A stretch of 41,100 nucleotides of DNA, from contig CATLBN010000017.1 in NCBI GenBank assembly GCA_949878885.1, positions 1-41,100 of the forward strand. The letters run 5' to 3'. A program made the position numbers and the translations under genes. Of this stretch, positions 1-8,652 are shown one piece after another. Every line of letters starts with the position of its first letter. Position 1 is the first letter of the stretch. The notes under the pieces are model-generated. The model was not told the DNA's origin. It did no database searches and worked only from the letters and a program-made list of their open reading frames with translations. The DNA comes from an uncultured Clostridia bacterium (lineage in GTDB: Bacteria; Bacillota; Clostridia; Christensenellales; Borkfalkiaceae).

Positions 1-979
1 AACCGTCAAACCAAATATTAGTGCACTCGTCCGGAACCGAATACCATAATTCCGTGGGGTTGTTTTCGTCGCTTTCGGCTTCGTCCATAATATAAACAGC
101 ATCGCCTGACCACTGTTCGTTGCAAACAACTTTACCTGTAACCATATCGGCTTTTCCGCTGTCGGTTTCAAAAGAATAAACGTTGTCTTTAATTTGCTTT
201 AAAATATTTTCGGCGTTCTCAACGGTAACGTCGTCGGTTGCGTTCATTATTCCGCTCAAAAGCTCGGCGTCCAATTTTTCTGAACTCAGTTTTTCGCTGT
301 TCAAAATGCCCAGCGTTGCAAAATACGCGTCGCGCACATTATCTTTAACGGTTACTTGGCGCGCGTAATCTTTGTTTAAAAGCATTTTCCAGCTGGAAAC
401 GTCTTTAATATTCTGCAATTTTTCGGGATTGTAAACAAGCCCAAGCGTGCCCCACATATAGCAGGCGGCTTTTTTATGCCAGGCGTATTCGGGTTTATTG
501 AAAATTCCTTCGCCGTCCGCTCCGTCAATATAGCGCGAAACGTTGTTCGCATAATAATTTTGTTCGTCGTCAGACCAAAAACTTTCGGTAAATTCAACAT
601 AATTGTTTTCGGCAATAAGCTTCATAAGCATATAGTCCGAAGGACAAGCCAAATCGTAAACGTCGCCCAAACTCAAACGGTTATATAAGTCTTCGTTAGT
701 GCCGAAGGTTGAGTATTCTACTTTTACTTTATAATCGTGCGTTGAATTAAACCATTCTGTAAAATCGTCTACTATAGAGTTTTCTCCGAAAACGGTTTTG
801 TTTTCAAATTCTAAAATTTCGTCTTCTTCCCAACCGCCCAGGTCAATATATTCTTCCCAGTTGCAAACGCGAAGCACAACTTCGGTGCCGTTTTCAGAAC
901 ATCCTGTAAACAATACCGCAGAACAACCCAAAAGCGCAAACGCAGATAAAACCGCTGAAAATCTTTTAATTTTTTTCAT
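1..979 (-). CDS. potD: Spermidine/putrescine ABC transporter substrate-binding lipoprotein PotD (3' end outside window)
   Basis: This is the extracellular polyamine-binding component of a PotABCD importer. About 326 residues are visible and the C-terminus runs off the left edge, so only a short tail should be missing compared with the usual ~350 residues. The N-terminus is a lipoprotein signal: basic MKKIKR, a hydrophobic stretch, then lipobox LFTGC with the lipidated Cys at about residue 26. The mature part begins with VLRVCNWEEYID, the typical PotD opening, and contains a periplasmic-binding-protein type 2 pattern (CPSDYMLMKLI, GTLGLVYNPEKL). The ATG at 977-979 overlaps the potC stop as ATGA, indicating translational coupling. 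It is the last gene seen in the XRE-potABCD operon. Family assignment is firm; putrescine versus spermidine preference cannot be read from the sequence. Confidence 0.93.
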   Translation of the reverse strand, partial: MKKIKRFSAVLSAFALLGCSAVLFTGCSENGTEVVLRVCNWEEYIDLGGWEEDEILEFENKTVFGENSIVDDFTEWFNSTHDYKVKVEYSTFGTNEDLYNRLSLGDVYDLACPSDYMLMKLIAENNYVEFTESFWSDDEQNYYANNVSRYIDGADGEGIFNKPEYAWHKKAACYMWGTLGLVYNPEKLQNIKDVSSWKMLLNKDYARQVTVKDNVRDAYFATLGILNSEKLSSEKLDAELLSGIMNATDDVTVENAENILKQIKDNVYSFETDSGKADMVTGKVVCNEQWSGDAVYIMDEAESDENNPTELWYSVPDECTNIWFDG

Positions 980-1773
980 TTTTCTGCTCCTTTTTTTGCT
1001 TTCGGAAGAATATTCATTAATACTACAATAATAATTACAATCAAAAATATCAAAGTTGAAAGCGCCCAAAGCGCGGTTTTAATTTCGGTTTGGCTGCCTT
1101 TTGTGGCGTTAACTACGTATGTGCTTATTGTATCGAATGTAGAAGGCTTGGTATATGTAGTTATAAAATAATCGTCTAAAGAAAGAGTTACGGCAAGCAT
1201 AAATCCGGATAAAATACCGGGTATAAGCTGCGGAATTACCACTTTGAACAAGGCCTGCGCGGGAGTTGCTCCCAAATCCAATGCCGCTTCGTACAAGCTG
1301 TTGTCCATTTGCTTTAATTTAGGCAGAATTGAAAGATAAACAAACGGAGCGGTAAGTATAACGTGCCCTATTCCGAGAGGGATAAACGAATCTTTATTTA
1401 TGCGCATAAGTACAATTAACAGTATGCACACGGAAAAACCGGTTACTATATCGGCGTTTACAACGGGTATTTGGTTTGCGGTATTTAAAAGCGTTTTAGG
1501 TAATTTTTTTGAATAAAACGCGCCTATTGCGCCGAAAGTTGCCAAAACCGTTGAAATTGCAGCGCATACAACCGCAAGTATTAAAGTATTAAATATCATA
1601 TCGCGCAGTTCTTCGTTTTTAAATAAGTTAATATAATTTTCAAACGAAAATCCGCTAATTCCTGCCCCTACCATAGTTGCATCGGTAAAACTGTAAACCG
1701 CAAGCACTAAAACGGGAATATAAATAAACGCCAAAACAAGAGAAAGCCAAAATATTTTTAAAGCTGTTTTCAT
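976..1773 (-). CDS. potC: Spermidine/putrescine ABC transporter permease PotC
   Basis: Inner-membrane permease of the polyamine importer, 265 residues, the normal family length. Six hydrophobic segments are evident, starting with a helix at roughly residues 8-30. The cytoplasmic EAA loop that contacts the PotA ATPase is visible as YEAALDLGATPAQALFKVV followed by IPQLIPGI (about residues 160-185). It overlaps potB upstream and potD downstream by ATGA junctions, so the three are probably translated in a coupled way at similar levels. PotB and PotC are homologous; this one is called PotC by gene order (A-B-C-D) and by its closer match to the PotC EAA region. Confidence 0.93.
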   Translation of the reverse strand: MKTALKIFWLSLVLAFIYIPVLVLAVYSFTDATMVGAGISGFSFENYINLFKNEELRDMIFNTLILAVVCAAISTVLATFGAIGAFYSKKLPKTLLNTANQIPVVNADIVTGFSVCILLIVLMRINKDSFIPLGIGHVILTAPFVYLSILPKLKQMDNSLYEAALDLGATPAQALFKVVIPQLIPGILSGFMLAVTLSLDDYFITTYTKPSTFDTISTYVVNATKGSQTEIKTALWALSTLIFLIVIIIVVLMNILPKAKKGAEK

Positions 1774-2576
1774 AGCATTGTCCCCCTGTTTCCGGCGGTG
1801 TCTTTATCGCTGAAACGGTTGGTTATTAGCGTTACTATAAGAATAATTACCAAAAGCACAAGCGAAATCATTGAACCGCCGTGCCAATCGTAAGCGCTGA
1901 AATAACTGCCTATAAGACTGCCCATTATGTAAGTGCTGTTGTAAAGCATATCCAAAACCACGTAATTGGTCATAGACGGCAGTAAAACCATTGTTATGCC
2001 CGAAATTATTCCTGGTACGGAAAGGGGCAGAGTAACTCTTAAAAAAACCGTAAGTTTATTTGCTCCCAAATCGCTTGCGGCTTCCAAAAGACTGTTGTCT
2101 AATTTTAAAAGCGAAGTATAAAGCGGTAAAATCATAAAAGGCAAAAAGTCGTACGTCATACCTATTACGGAGTTTAAAAACGGATATGCCGATATATTGC
2201 CTTCCAAAACAGACAATATCTCTTTTAACGCCGTTATTCTAAGCGTAAAGTTAATCCACATAGGCAAAATAAACAGCATAAGCAAAACGTATTTGCGTTT
2301 AAAGCCTGAACGCGCAAGAATATAAGCGGTGGGGTACGCTATTACAAGGCAAACTAAAGACGTAACTGCTGCAAGTGCAAAACTGTACAGCAAAGTTCCC
2401 AAAGCGTTAGTGCTTGTAAAAAAGTTTGTAAAGTTTGCAAACGAAAACTGTCCCTGTCCGTTTGTAAAAGCATAGTAAACTATCACAACAAGCGGCGCAA
2501 TAACAAATAATATTAAAAATACCGCATACGGAATACATAGCTGTTTTCTGCTGAAAGAAATCTTAAAATCCGTCAT
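1770..2576 (-). CDS. potB: Spermidine/putrescine ABC transporter permease PotB
   Basis: Second permease subunit of the polyamine importer, 268 residues with about six membrane helices. The EAA motif is LLEAASDLGANKLTVFLRV followed by TLPLSVPGI (around residues 170-195), the docking site for PotA. An early periplasmic segment (FTNGQGQFSFANFTNFF) precedes the permease core, as in other PotB proteins. The start codon directly abuts the potA stop codon (positions 2574-2579), and the stop overlaps potC by four bases. Nothing is missing or odd in the reading frame. Confidence 0.93.
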   Translation of the reverse strand: MTDFKISFSRKQLCIPYAVFLILFVIAPLVVIVYYAFTNGQGQFSFANFTNFFTSTNALGTLLYSFALAAVTSLVCLVIAYPTAYILARSGFKRKYVLLMLFILPMWINFTLRITALKEILSVLEGNISAYPFLNSVIGMTYDFLPFMILPLYTSLLKLDNSLLEAASDLGANKLTVFLRVTLPLSVPGIISGITMVLLPSMTNYVVLDMLYNSTYIMGSLIGSYFSAYDWHGGSMISLVLLVIILIVTLITNRFSDKDTAGNRGTML

Positions 2577-4088
2577 TTAATCATTCTCTCCCGTAGGTTT
2601 TAAGCAAAGCTTTATTTTTTCTTTAGGTATAATCAAACTTACAAGATCGCCCGTGTTCCACAAATCCGGACAAGACAAAACGTAATCTTCTTCGTTTTCT
2701 TCGGTACGCACAATATAGCGGTAGTGGTCGCCCTTATAAATCATAGAAATAATATTTCCCTGTGCGCCGCCAGCTTCGGTATCGTCGCTCATCGTTATAT
2801 CGTGGGTATCAATTTCAACGTCAACTTCAACGCCCGTTAAATCTATTTTTTCGCCCTGCGACGTAATAAGATAGCCTTCTTCGTCCAAATGCGAGCCGCC
2901 GTAAAGCTGTGTTAAATCGCATTCGAATTCTCCGTCGCCGAATTTAACGGTGTTATTTTTGGTAATTTCGCCGTGATATTTGTTTACGGTATAAACTTTT
3001 TCCATAAGATGAATACCGTCCGGCTCTATTCTCAGTCCTATGGTGTTGCCCACGGGCGCCGTTACCGTGCTTTGGATTATAATTTCGAACTTTCCGCGTT
3101 CAACGGTAATTTCGTAATGCACTCCTTTGAATACGGAAGATACAACTTTTCCTTTAAGCTGACCTTCGTCCGGATTGCAGATTTTTATATCTTCCGGCCG
3201 TACAACAACGTCTACAAGCTGATTTATTTCGTAATCGTCCAAACAGTCGAAAGTCGCACCGCAAAACTTAACTTTAAGTTTTCCAACTACGGCGCCGTTA
3301 AAAATGTTGCTTTCGCCTATAAAGTCTGCAACAAACGTGTTTACGGGTTCGTTGTAAATTTCGGTAGGGGTGCCAATCTGCTGAATATCTCCGTCGTTTA
3401 TAACAACTATTTTGTCCGACATTGTAAGAGCTTCTTCTTGGTCGTGCGTTACGTAAATAAAAGTAATGCCAAGCTTTTTGTGCATTTTTTTAAGCTCAAT
3501 TTGCATTTCTTTGCGCATTTTCAAATCGAGCGCGCCCAACGGTTCGTCCAAAAGCAGAATTTCAGGTTCGTTTACAATAGCTCTTGCAATGGCAATACGC
3601 TGCTGCTGTCCGCCGGAAAGCGTTGCAACGCTGCGCTTTTCAAAACCGTCCAAATCAACTATTTCAAGGGCTTTTTTTACTTTTTTATCAATTTCGGTCT
3701 TTGAAAGCCGCTCTTTTTTCTTATATGAATTGCCTTCGCCGTTCACGTAAGTGTGTTCGGTTTTTTTAAGGCGCAAGCCGAAAGCTATGTTTTCGTAAAC
3801 GTTTAAATGCGGAAACAGCGCGTATTTTTGGAATACGGTATTTACGGGGCGTTTGTTCGGCGGCAAACGGCTTATATCTTCGCCGTTTAAAAGTATTTTT
3901 CCCGAAGTAGGCAGCTCAAATCCCGCAATCATTCTTAAAGTGGTGGTTTTTCCGCAGCCCGACGGTCCTAAAAAAGTAACGAATTCGCCTTTTTTAATTT
4001 GCAAATTAAAGCAGTCTACGGCTATTGTTTCGTCGTCGAAAACTTTTTTAACGTCAATCAATTCAATTATATTTTCGTTTGTGTTCAT
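2577..4088 (-). CDS. potA: Polyamine ABC transporter ATPase PotA with extra C-terminal TOBE-like domain
   Basis: ATP-hydrolysing subunit that powers polyamine import. Walker A GPSGCGKTTT is at residues 41-50, the Q-loop FQKYALFPHL near 87, signature LSGGQQQR at 157-164, Walker B ILLLDEPLGALD at 177-188 and the H-loop THDQEEA at 214-220. The protein has 503 residues against roughly 350-380 for typical PotA. Two things account for the excess: a charged insertion at about residues 108-132 between the Q-loop region and the signature helix, and a second TOBE-like segment (about 420-497) after the ordinary TOBE domain (about 290-362). The ribosome site AAGGAG (4097-4102) overlaps the stop codon of the upstream regulator, tying the two together. 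Function is clear; the role of the added domain is unknown. Confidence 0.93.
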   Translation of the reverse strand: MNTNENIIELIDVKKVFDDETIAVDCFNLQIKKGEFVTFLGPSGCGKTTTLRMIAGFELPTSGKILLNGEDISRLPPNKRPVNTVFQKYALFPHLNVYENIAFGLRLKKTEHTYVNGEGNSYKKKERLSKTEIDKKVKKALEIVDLDGFEKRSVATLSGGQQQRIAIARAIVNEPEILLLDEPLGALDLKMRKEMQIELKKMHKKLGITFIYVTHDQEEALTMSDKIVVINDGDIQQIGTPTEIYNEPVNTFVADFIGESNIFNGAVVGKLKVKFCGATFDCLDDYEINQLVDVVVRPEDIKICNPDEGQLKGKVVSSVFKGVHYEITVERGKFEIIIQSTVTAPVGNTIGLRIEPDGIHLMEKVYTVNKYHGEITKNNTVKFGDGEFECDLTQLYGGSHLDEEGYLITSQGEKIDLTGVEVDVEIDTHDITMSDDTEAGGAQGNIISMIYKGDHYRYIVRTEENEEDYVLSCPDLWNTGDLVSLIIPKEKIKLCLKPTGEND

Positions 4089-4100
4089 AATCTAGGCTCC

Positions 4101-4634
4101 TTAAAAATTGGGTGGCGTGGAAATCCACAAAAATTTAGCGGCGTTTTTACCGTTGTTTACTATGCTGTGAGATTTATCGGCAATATAATAAAAAGTTTCG
4201 CCTTTTTTGCAAACATATTTGTTTTTACCAAGGGTAATACAGATTTTTCCTTCCAAAACGTATCCGAATTCCTCGCCTTCGTGCGGAAAATCAACCGAAG
4301 TGGAAGCCCCTGCCAAAAGTTCCACAAGCACGGGTTCCATAATATTTTTCTGCGCGTTCGGAATAATCCATTTCCAAAGCATTCCGTCGTCTTGTTTTTC
4401 TATAAAGTCTTCGCCGCCGAATACAACCTTTTCGTCAACTTCTTTTTTAAAAAATTCCGACAGGTCCGTTCCCAAAGCCGAAAGTATGTCGCAAAGCGTT
4501 GAGATGGACGGGGAGGTTAAATCGTTTTCCAATTGAGAAATATAACCTTTTGTAAGCTCGCACCTGTCGGCAAGTTCGGCTTGCGATAAATTTAATTGCT
4601 GTCTAAGCCCTTTTATTTTGTTTCCTATTTCCAT
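4101..4634 (-). CDS. XRE-family regulator with C-terminal cupin domain, probable polyamine-operon regulator
   Basis: DNA-binding transcriptional regulator of 177 residues. Residues 5-60 form an XRE helix-turn-helix (LRQQLNLSQAELADRCELTK, then YISQLEND). Residues about 105-172 form a small-molecule-binding cupin barrel (DFPHEGEEFGYVLEGKICI, then KKGETFYYIADKSHSI). This architecture is shared with PuuR-type regulators, and the gene leads the potABCD operon, so control of polyamine import is the natural inference. The stop codon overlaps the potA ribosome site, with only 12 bases between the genes. A consensus promoter and two palindromes lie upstream (see 4652-4746), consistent with autoregulation. 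The ligand is not provable from sequence. Confidence 0.87.
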   Translation of the reverse strand: MEIGNKIKGLRQQLNLSQAELADRCELTKGYISQLENDLTSPSISTLCDILSALGTDLSEFFKKEVDEKVVFGGEDFIEKQDDGMLWKWIIPNAQKNIMEPVLVELLAGASTSVDFPHEGEEFGYVLEGKICITLGKNKYVCKKGETFYYIADKSHSIVNNGKNAAKFLWISTPPNF

Positions 4635-4651
4635 AATACTATAAACTCCGT

Positions 4652-4668
4652 GTTTACTTTTATTAAAC
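4652..4668. promoter_or_regulatory. Candidate operator copy 1 (GTTTA-N7-TAAAC)
   Basis: A 17-bp palindrome GTTTACTTTTATTAAAC just upstream of the XRE-cupin gene. Its reverse complement matches the second copy at 4691-4707 at 16 of 17 positions. It lies in the predicted 5' untranslated region, downstream of the promoter, where a bound repressor would block elongation or initiation. Assignment to the adjacent regulator is inference. Confidence 0.6.
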
Positions 4669-4690
4669 GGTTAGGGATTTTAAACAAAAA

Positions 4691-4707
4691 GTTTAATAAA
4701 AATAAAC
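4691..4707. promoter_or_regulatory. Candidate operator copy 2 (GTTTA-N7-TAAAC)
   Basis: Palindrome GTTTAATAAAAATAAAC, spaced 39 bp centre to centre from copy 1 and immediately downstream of the predicted transcription start of the XRE-pot operon. Two identical half-site layouts in this small gap suggest cooperative binding by a dimeric helix-turn-helix protein, most simply the XRE-cupin product. Confidence 0.6.
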
Positions 4708-4716
4708 CCGATTGAA

Positions 4717-4746
4717 ATTATATAAATATTTACACCTGTATGTCAA
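4717..4746 (-). promoter_or_regulatory. Promoter of the XRE-potABCD operon
   Basis: On the minus strand, TTGACA (4746-4741) and TATAAT (4722-4717) are separated by 18 bp. Both hexamers match the housekeeping sigma consensus exactly. Transcription would start near 4710, overlapping the first candidate operator. Confidence 0.75.
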
Positions 4747-4821
4747 TTATTTTATAAAAAAATTTTTTAATGTTATAAAATAAAAATTAACAGGTAAAAT
4801 TGAAAAATTTTTACAATTAAA

Positions 4822-4849
4822 ACGCTCCGCGGCAGCCGCCGCGGAGCGT
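4822..4849 (-). terminator. Rho-independent terminator of nifJ
   Basis: A perfect 12-bp GC-rich stem (4822-4833 with 4838-4849) closes a 4-base loop. On the minus strand it is followed by TTTTAATTG. It sits 35 bases past the nifJ stop codon and separates nifJ from the XRE-pot operon. Confidence 0.85.
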
Positions 4850-4883
4850 AAATCAAAATGTAATATTCAAATTAAACGGAAAA

Positions 4884-7800
4884 TTATTTGCCTGCAAGTT
4901 TTTTATAATTTTCAAGTCTTTGTTTAGCAGATTCTTCCGTTTTTTCAAACAATTCTTTTGCAACTTCTTCGCCCTGTGTTTTTACAAGAGAAGCGTAGCG
5001 GGTTTCGCCTGCAAGGAACGCTTGATAATCGCCCGTGGGGTCTTTTGAATCCAAAGTGAATACTTCGCCGTCGGGATTATATCTGTACAGCGGCCAGTAT
5101 CCGCAGTCAACTGCCGCTTTTTCTTCAAGCTGGCTCTTTGTCATATTAATTCCGTGGTTAATGCAGGGAGCGTAGCAGATTATAAGAGAAGGTCCGTGGT
5201 AAGCTTCGGCTTCGCTCAAAGCCTTTAAAAGCTGAGCGGGATTAGAGCCCATAGCGCACTGTGCAACGTAAACGTAACCGTACGACTTGGCAATCATACC
5301 CAAATCCTTCTTTTTAATTCTCTTGCCTGCCGAAGCAAATTTTGCAACCGCGCCTATGTTGGTAGCTTTGGAAGCCTGACCGCCCGTGTTGGAGTAAACT
5401 TCGGTATCCAAAACAAGCACGTTTACGTCTTCGCCGCAAGCAAGCACGTGGTCCAAGCCGCCGTAACCGATATCGTAAGCCCAGCCGTCGCCGCCGAAAA
5501 TCCAAATTGATTTCTTTGCAAGGCAGTCTTTATCTGCAAGTATTTCCGCAACCAACGCGTCGGCTTCGCAGCCGCAGTTGTTGCACTGTTCAAGCACGGA
5601 AACTAGTTCTGCGCTCGCCTTCTTGGAAGGTTCTCTGTCTTCAAATGCCGCAATATAATTTTCGCAAACTTTTCTGCCTTCGCCGCTCCAAAGTTCTGCA
5701 AGCTTTTCAACTTTCGATTTTATTGCGTTTCTTCTTGCCGAATATGCAAGATTCATTCCGTAACCGAATTCCGCGTTGTCTTCGAAAAGCGAGTTTGCCC
5801 AAGCGGGTCCGTGTCCCTTTCTGTTTGTTGTGTAAGGGCAGGTGGGGGAGGAGCCGCCGTAAATCGACGAGCAGCCAGTTGCGTTTGCAACAATCATATC
5901 CTCGCCGAAAAGCTGAGTAATAACTTTAACGTAAGGCGTTTCGCCGCATCCTGCGCACGCGCCCGAGAACTCAAACAGCGGCGTAGCGAATTGGCAGCCC
6001 TTAACCGTTTCTTTTTTGAATTTCGAAGTATCTGCTTCGGGCAGGTCAACGGTAAATTCCCAGTTTTTGTCTTCGCCGTTTTCAAGCGACTGAGCAAGGG
6101 GAACCATTTTTATAGCTCCGCCGTCTTTTACGGGGCACACGGTAGCGCACACGCCGCAACCCATACAGTCAAGGGGAGAAACCTGCATTTTATAATCGTA
6201 TCCTGCTAAACCTATTGCCGCTTTTGTTTCCAAAGTAGCAGGTCTTTCGGCGCCCGTAGCAACGAGAGCGGGACGCAGGCAGGCGTGAGGGCAAACAAAC
6301 GAGCAGGTGCCGCACTGGATACATTTGTCAACTATAATTTCGGGAACCAATACGGCAACACCGCGCTTTTCGTACTTGGTAGTGCCGGTGGGAACGTGTC
6401 CGTCCGCGTTGAACTGCGAAGATTTAAGTTTGTCGCCTTCAAGATAGAGGATGGGTTTAATAATTTCCTGATAATACTTGTTGTCGGCGCCCTTAATCAT
6501 TTCCGCGCCTGTTTTAGCTTTTGCCCAAGCTGCGGGAACTTCTATTTTTATAAGATTATCGCCCGCGGCGGAGTCAATCGCGTTGTAGTTCATTTGAACT
6601 ATGGCGTCGCCTTTTCTTCCGAACGATTTTTTAGCCATATACTTCATATATTCAATGGCTTTGTCGTAAGGCATAATCTGCGGATTAACGCGGAAGAATG
6701 CAGACTGCAAAATGGTGTTGGTTCTGCCGCGCAGCCCAAGTTCGGCTGCAATCTTTATAGCGTCTATAACGTAAAGATTAATGTGCTTTTTGGCAATATC
6801 CTGTTTAACTTTTGCAGGCAGGAAATCTTCCAAAGCTTCAACCGTGGTAGCGTCGGTATTAATAAGGAATATACCGCCTTCCTTAATATCGCCCGTCATA
6901 TCGTAACGGGTAATGTAAGAGGGGTTGGAGCACTGAACGAAGTCTGCGCTGTCTATAAGATATTCCGACTGAATGGGAGTATCGCCGAAGCGCAAGTGCG
7001 ATACGGTAATACCGCCGGACTTTTTGGAATCGTAGAAGAAGTAAGCCTGCGCGTGTTTGTCGGTGTGGTCGCCTATGATTTTAATGGAGTTCTTGTTTGC
7101 GCCTACGGTGCCGTCGGAACCCAAGCCGTAGAATTTGCAGCTTGTGGAACCTGCGGGAGCGGCGTCGAACTTTTCGGAAAAATCAAGCGAAGATTTGGTA
7201 ACGTCTTCGTAAATACCTATTGTAAAGTGATTTTTAGGCTTGTCTTTTTCAAGATTTTTGTAAACGGCAAGCACCATAGAAGGCGTAAATTCTTTCGAAC
7301 CCAAGCCGTATCTTCCGCCGACTACTTTAACGTCGGTAACGCCTTTTTCCAAAAGCGCCGAGCAAACGTCAAGATATAAAGGTTCTCCCAAAGAACCGGG
7401 CTCCTTCGTTCTGTCCAAAACCGCAATTTTCTTTACTGTTTTAGGTAAAGCTTTTACAAACGCGTCGGCAACGAAGGGGCGGTAAAGACGTACTTTTACC
7501 AAACCGTACTTTTTGCCGCTGCCGTTAAGCTTGTTAATGCTTTCTTCTATAGTTTCGCAGCCCGAACCCATAGCAACTATAACGTATTCGGCGTCTTTTG
7601 CGCCTACGTAATCAAACAAATGATATTTTCTGCCGCATTTTTTGGAAACGACGTCCATCATTTTCTGAACTATTGCAGGCGTAGCTTCGTAGTAGCTGTT
7701 TGCCGTTTCTCTGTTCTGGAAATAAGTATCGCCGTTCTGTGCCGTGCCTTTTTGAATGGGGTGTTCGGGGTTTAACGAACGCGATTTAAAGTCCGCAACG

Positions 7801-8414
7801 TCGGCAGCAAGGCCTACTTCGTCGCATATTGCTCTTATTTCCGCGTAGTTGTCCGTTTCGTCCCAAACGTCTATTTTTGCAACTTCGTGCGAAGTTCTGA
7901 AACCGTCGAAGAAGTTAATAAAAGGAACTTTCGATTTTAAAGTGGAAAGGTGGGCAACCAACGCAAGATCCATAACTTCCTGAACCGAGCCGTCGCAAAG
8001 CATAGCAAAGCCCGTTTGACGGCAAGCCATAACGTCAGCGTGGTCGCCGAATATGTTTAACGAATGGGCAGCAAGCGCGCGCGCCGAAACGTGCATTACC
8101 ATAGGCATCAATTCGCCAGATATTTTATACATATTGGGAATCATCAAAAGAAGTCCCTGGGAAGCAGTGTACGTGCTTGTAAGCGCACCCGCGCAAAGCG
8201 AACCGTGCACGGCGCCTGCAGCGCCGCCTTCCGACTGCATTTCTGCAATCCTTACTTTCTGACCCCACATATTGCTTCTGCCGGCGGTGGCCCATTCGTC
8301 AGCAACTTCCGCCATAGGGGAAGAAGGAGTAATGGGATAAATTGCCGCTACTTCCGAAAAGGCGTAGGCAACGTGGCTTGCGGCGGTATTACCGTCGATA
8401 GTCAACTTTTTCAT
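4884..8414 (-). CDS. nifJ: Pyruvate:ferredoxin (flavodoxin) oxidoreductase
   Basis: Homodimeric PFOR of 1176 residues, the usual single-chain length, converting pyruvate and CoA to acetyl-CoA, CO2 and reduced ferredoxin in anaerobes. The N-terminal domain opens GNTAASHVAYAFSEVAAIYP and carries the conserved SEGGAAGAVHGSLCAGA. Two 4Fe-4S ferredoxin motifs are visible: CIQCGTCSFVCPHAC (about residue 697) and CMGCGVCATVCPV (about 748). The proximal cluster region starts with CAGCGETPY (about 818). Thiamine diphosphate is bound by GDGWAYDIGYGGLDHVLACG and the VYSNTGGQASKAT segment (about 970-1010). An SD (GGAGG) precedes the ATG. The gene is monocistronic, with its own perfect promoter and terminator, as expected for a very highly expressed central enzyme. 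Confidence 0.97.
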   Translation of the reverse strand: MKKLTIDGNTAASHVAYAFSEVAAIYPITPSSPMAEVADEWATAGRSNMWGQKVRIAEMQSEGGAAGAVHGSLCAGALTSTYTASQGLLLMIPNMYKISGELMPMVMHVSARALAAHSLNIFGDHADVMACRQTGFAMLCDGSVQEVMDLALVAHLSTLKSKVPFINFFDGFRTSHEVAKIDVWDETDNYAEIRAICDEVGLAADVADFKSRSLNPEHPIQKGTAQNGDTYFQNRETANSYYEATPAIVQKMMDVVSKKCGRKYHLFDYVGAKDAEYVIVAMGSGCETIEESINKLNGSGKKYGLVKVRLYRPFVADAFVKALPKTVKKIAVLDRTKEPGSLGEPLYLDVCSALLEKGVTDVKVVGGRYGLGSKEFTPSMVLAVYKNLEKDKPKNHFTIGIYEDVTKSSLDFSEKFDAAPAGSTSCKFYGLGSDGTVGANKNSIKIIGDHTDKHAQAYFFYDSKKSGGITVSHLRFGDTPIQSEYLIDSADFVQCSNPSYITRYDMTGDIKEGGIFLINTDATTVEALEDFLPAKVKQDIAKKHINLYVIDAIKIAAELGLRGRTNTILQSAFFRVNPQIMPYDKAIEYMKYMAKKSFGRKGDAIVQMNYNAIDSAAGDNLIKIEVPAAWAKAKTGAEMIKGADNKYYQEIIKPILYLEGDKLKSSQFNADGHVPTGTTKYEKRGVAVLVPEIIVDKCIQCGTCSFVCPHACLRPALVATGAERPATLETKAAIGLAGYDYKMQVSPLDCMGCGVCATVCPVKDGGAIKMVPLAQSLENGEDKNWEFTVDLPEADTSKFKKETVKGCQFATPLFEFSGACAGCGETPYVKVITQLFGEDMIVANATGCSSIYGGSSPTCPYTTNRKGHGPAWANSLFEDNAEFGYGMNLAYSARRNAIKSKVEKLAELWSGEGRKVCENYIAAFEDREPSKKASAELVSVLEQCNNCGCEADALVAEILADKDCLAKKSIWIFGGDGWAYDIGYGGLDHVLACGEDVNVLVLDTEVYSNTGGQASKATNIGAVAKFASAGKRIKKKDLGMIAKSYGYVYVAQCAMGSNPAQLLKALSEAEAYHGPSLIICYAPCINHGINMTKSQLEEKAAVDCGYWPLYRYNPDGEVFTLDSKDPTGDYQAFLAGETRYASLVKTQGEEVAKELFEKTEESAKQRLENYKKLAGK

Positions 8415-8482
8415 CTAAAATCCTCCGATAATAAAATTTTACTGAATTACTGTGCAATCTGTTTGCGATTTCACATTGCATT

Positions 8483-8511
8483 ATTATAATATAAAGCTTG
8501 TTAAATGTCAA
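8483..8511 (-). promoter_or_regulatory. Consensus promoter of nifJ
   Basis: Minus strand TTGACA (8511-8506), 17-bp spacer, TATAAT (8488-8483): a perfect match to the housekeeping consensus in both boxes and spacing. Predicted start near 8476 gives an untranslated leader of about 60 bases. Confidence 0.85.
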
Positions 8512-8611
8512 TAGCGTTTTTATTTTTAACGACCCTAAATAATGTAAAATAAGTAAAAAAATCACTAATAAAAAAAATTAGGCGGGTTTTTTTATAAATT
8601 GCTTAAATTTG

Positions 8612-8640
8612 TTGTGTTAGCAAACCGTTTTTGGTATAAT
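8612..8640 (+). promoter_or_regulatory. Extended -10 promoter of the ecf operon, leaving almost no leader
   Basis: TGGTATAAT (TATAAT at 8635-8640 preceded by TGn) is a perfect extended -10. The -35 candidate TTGTGT at 8612-8617 is weak with a 17-bp spacer. Transcription should begin at about 8646-8648, only 5-7 bases before the ATG at 8653, so the mRNA would be leaderless or nearly so. Confidence 0.65.
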
Positions 8641-8652
8641 ATTTTTTTGAAA

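Noticed and set aside
2973-3704. 243-codon open frame opposite potA
   Set aside because: Antisense to conserved ABC motifs, aromatic-rich low-complexity product, no ribosome site.
6285-7379. 364-codon open frame on the plus strand opposite nifJ
   Set aside because: It lies wholly antisense to a textbook PFOR with all motifs. Its product has no recognisable features and no SD, so it is a by-product of strong codon bias.
8599-8652. TTG start extending the fused EcfA protein by 18 residues
   Set aside because: It lies upstream of the extended -10 promoter, and the extra residues precede the normal EcfA1 N-terminus.
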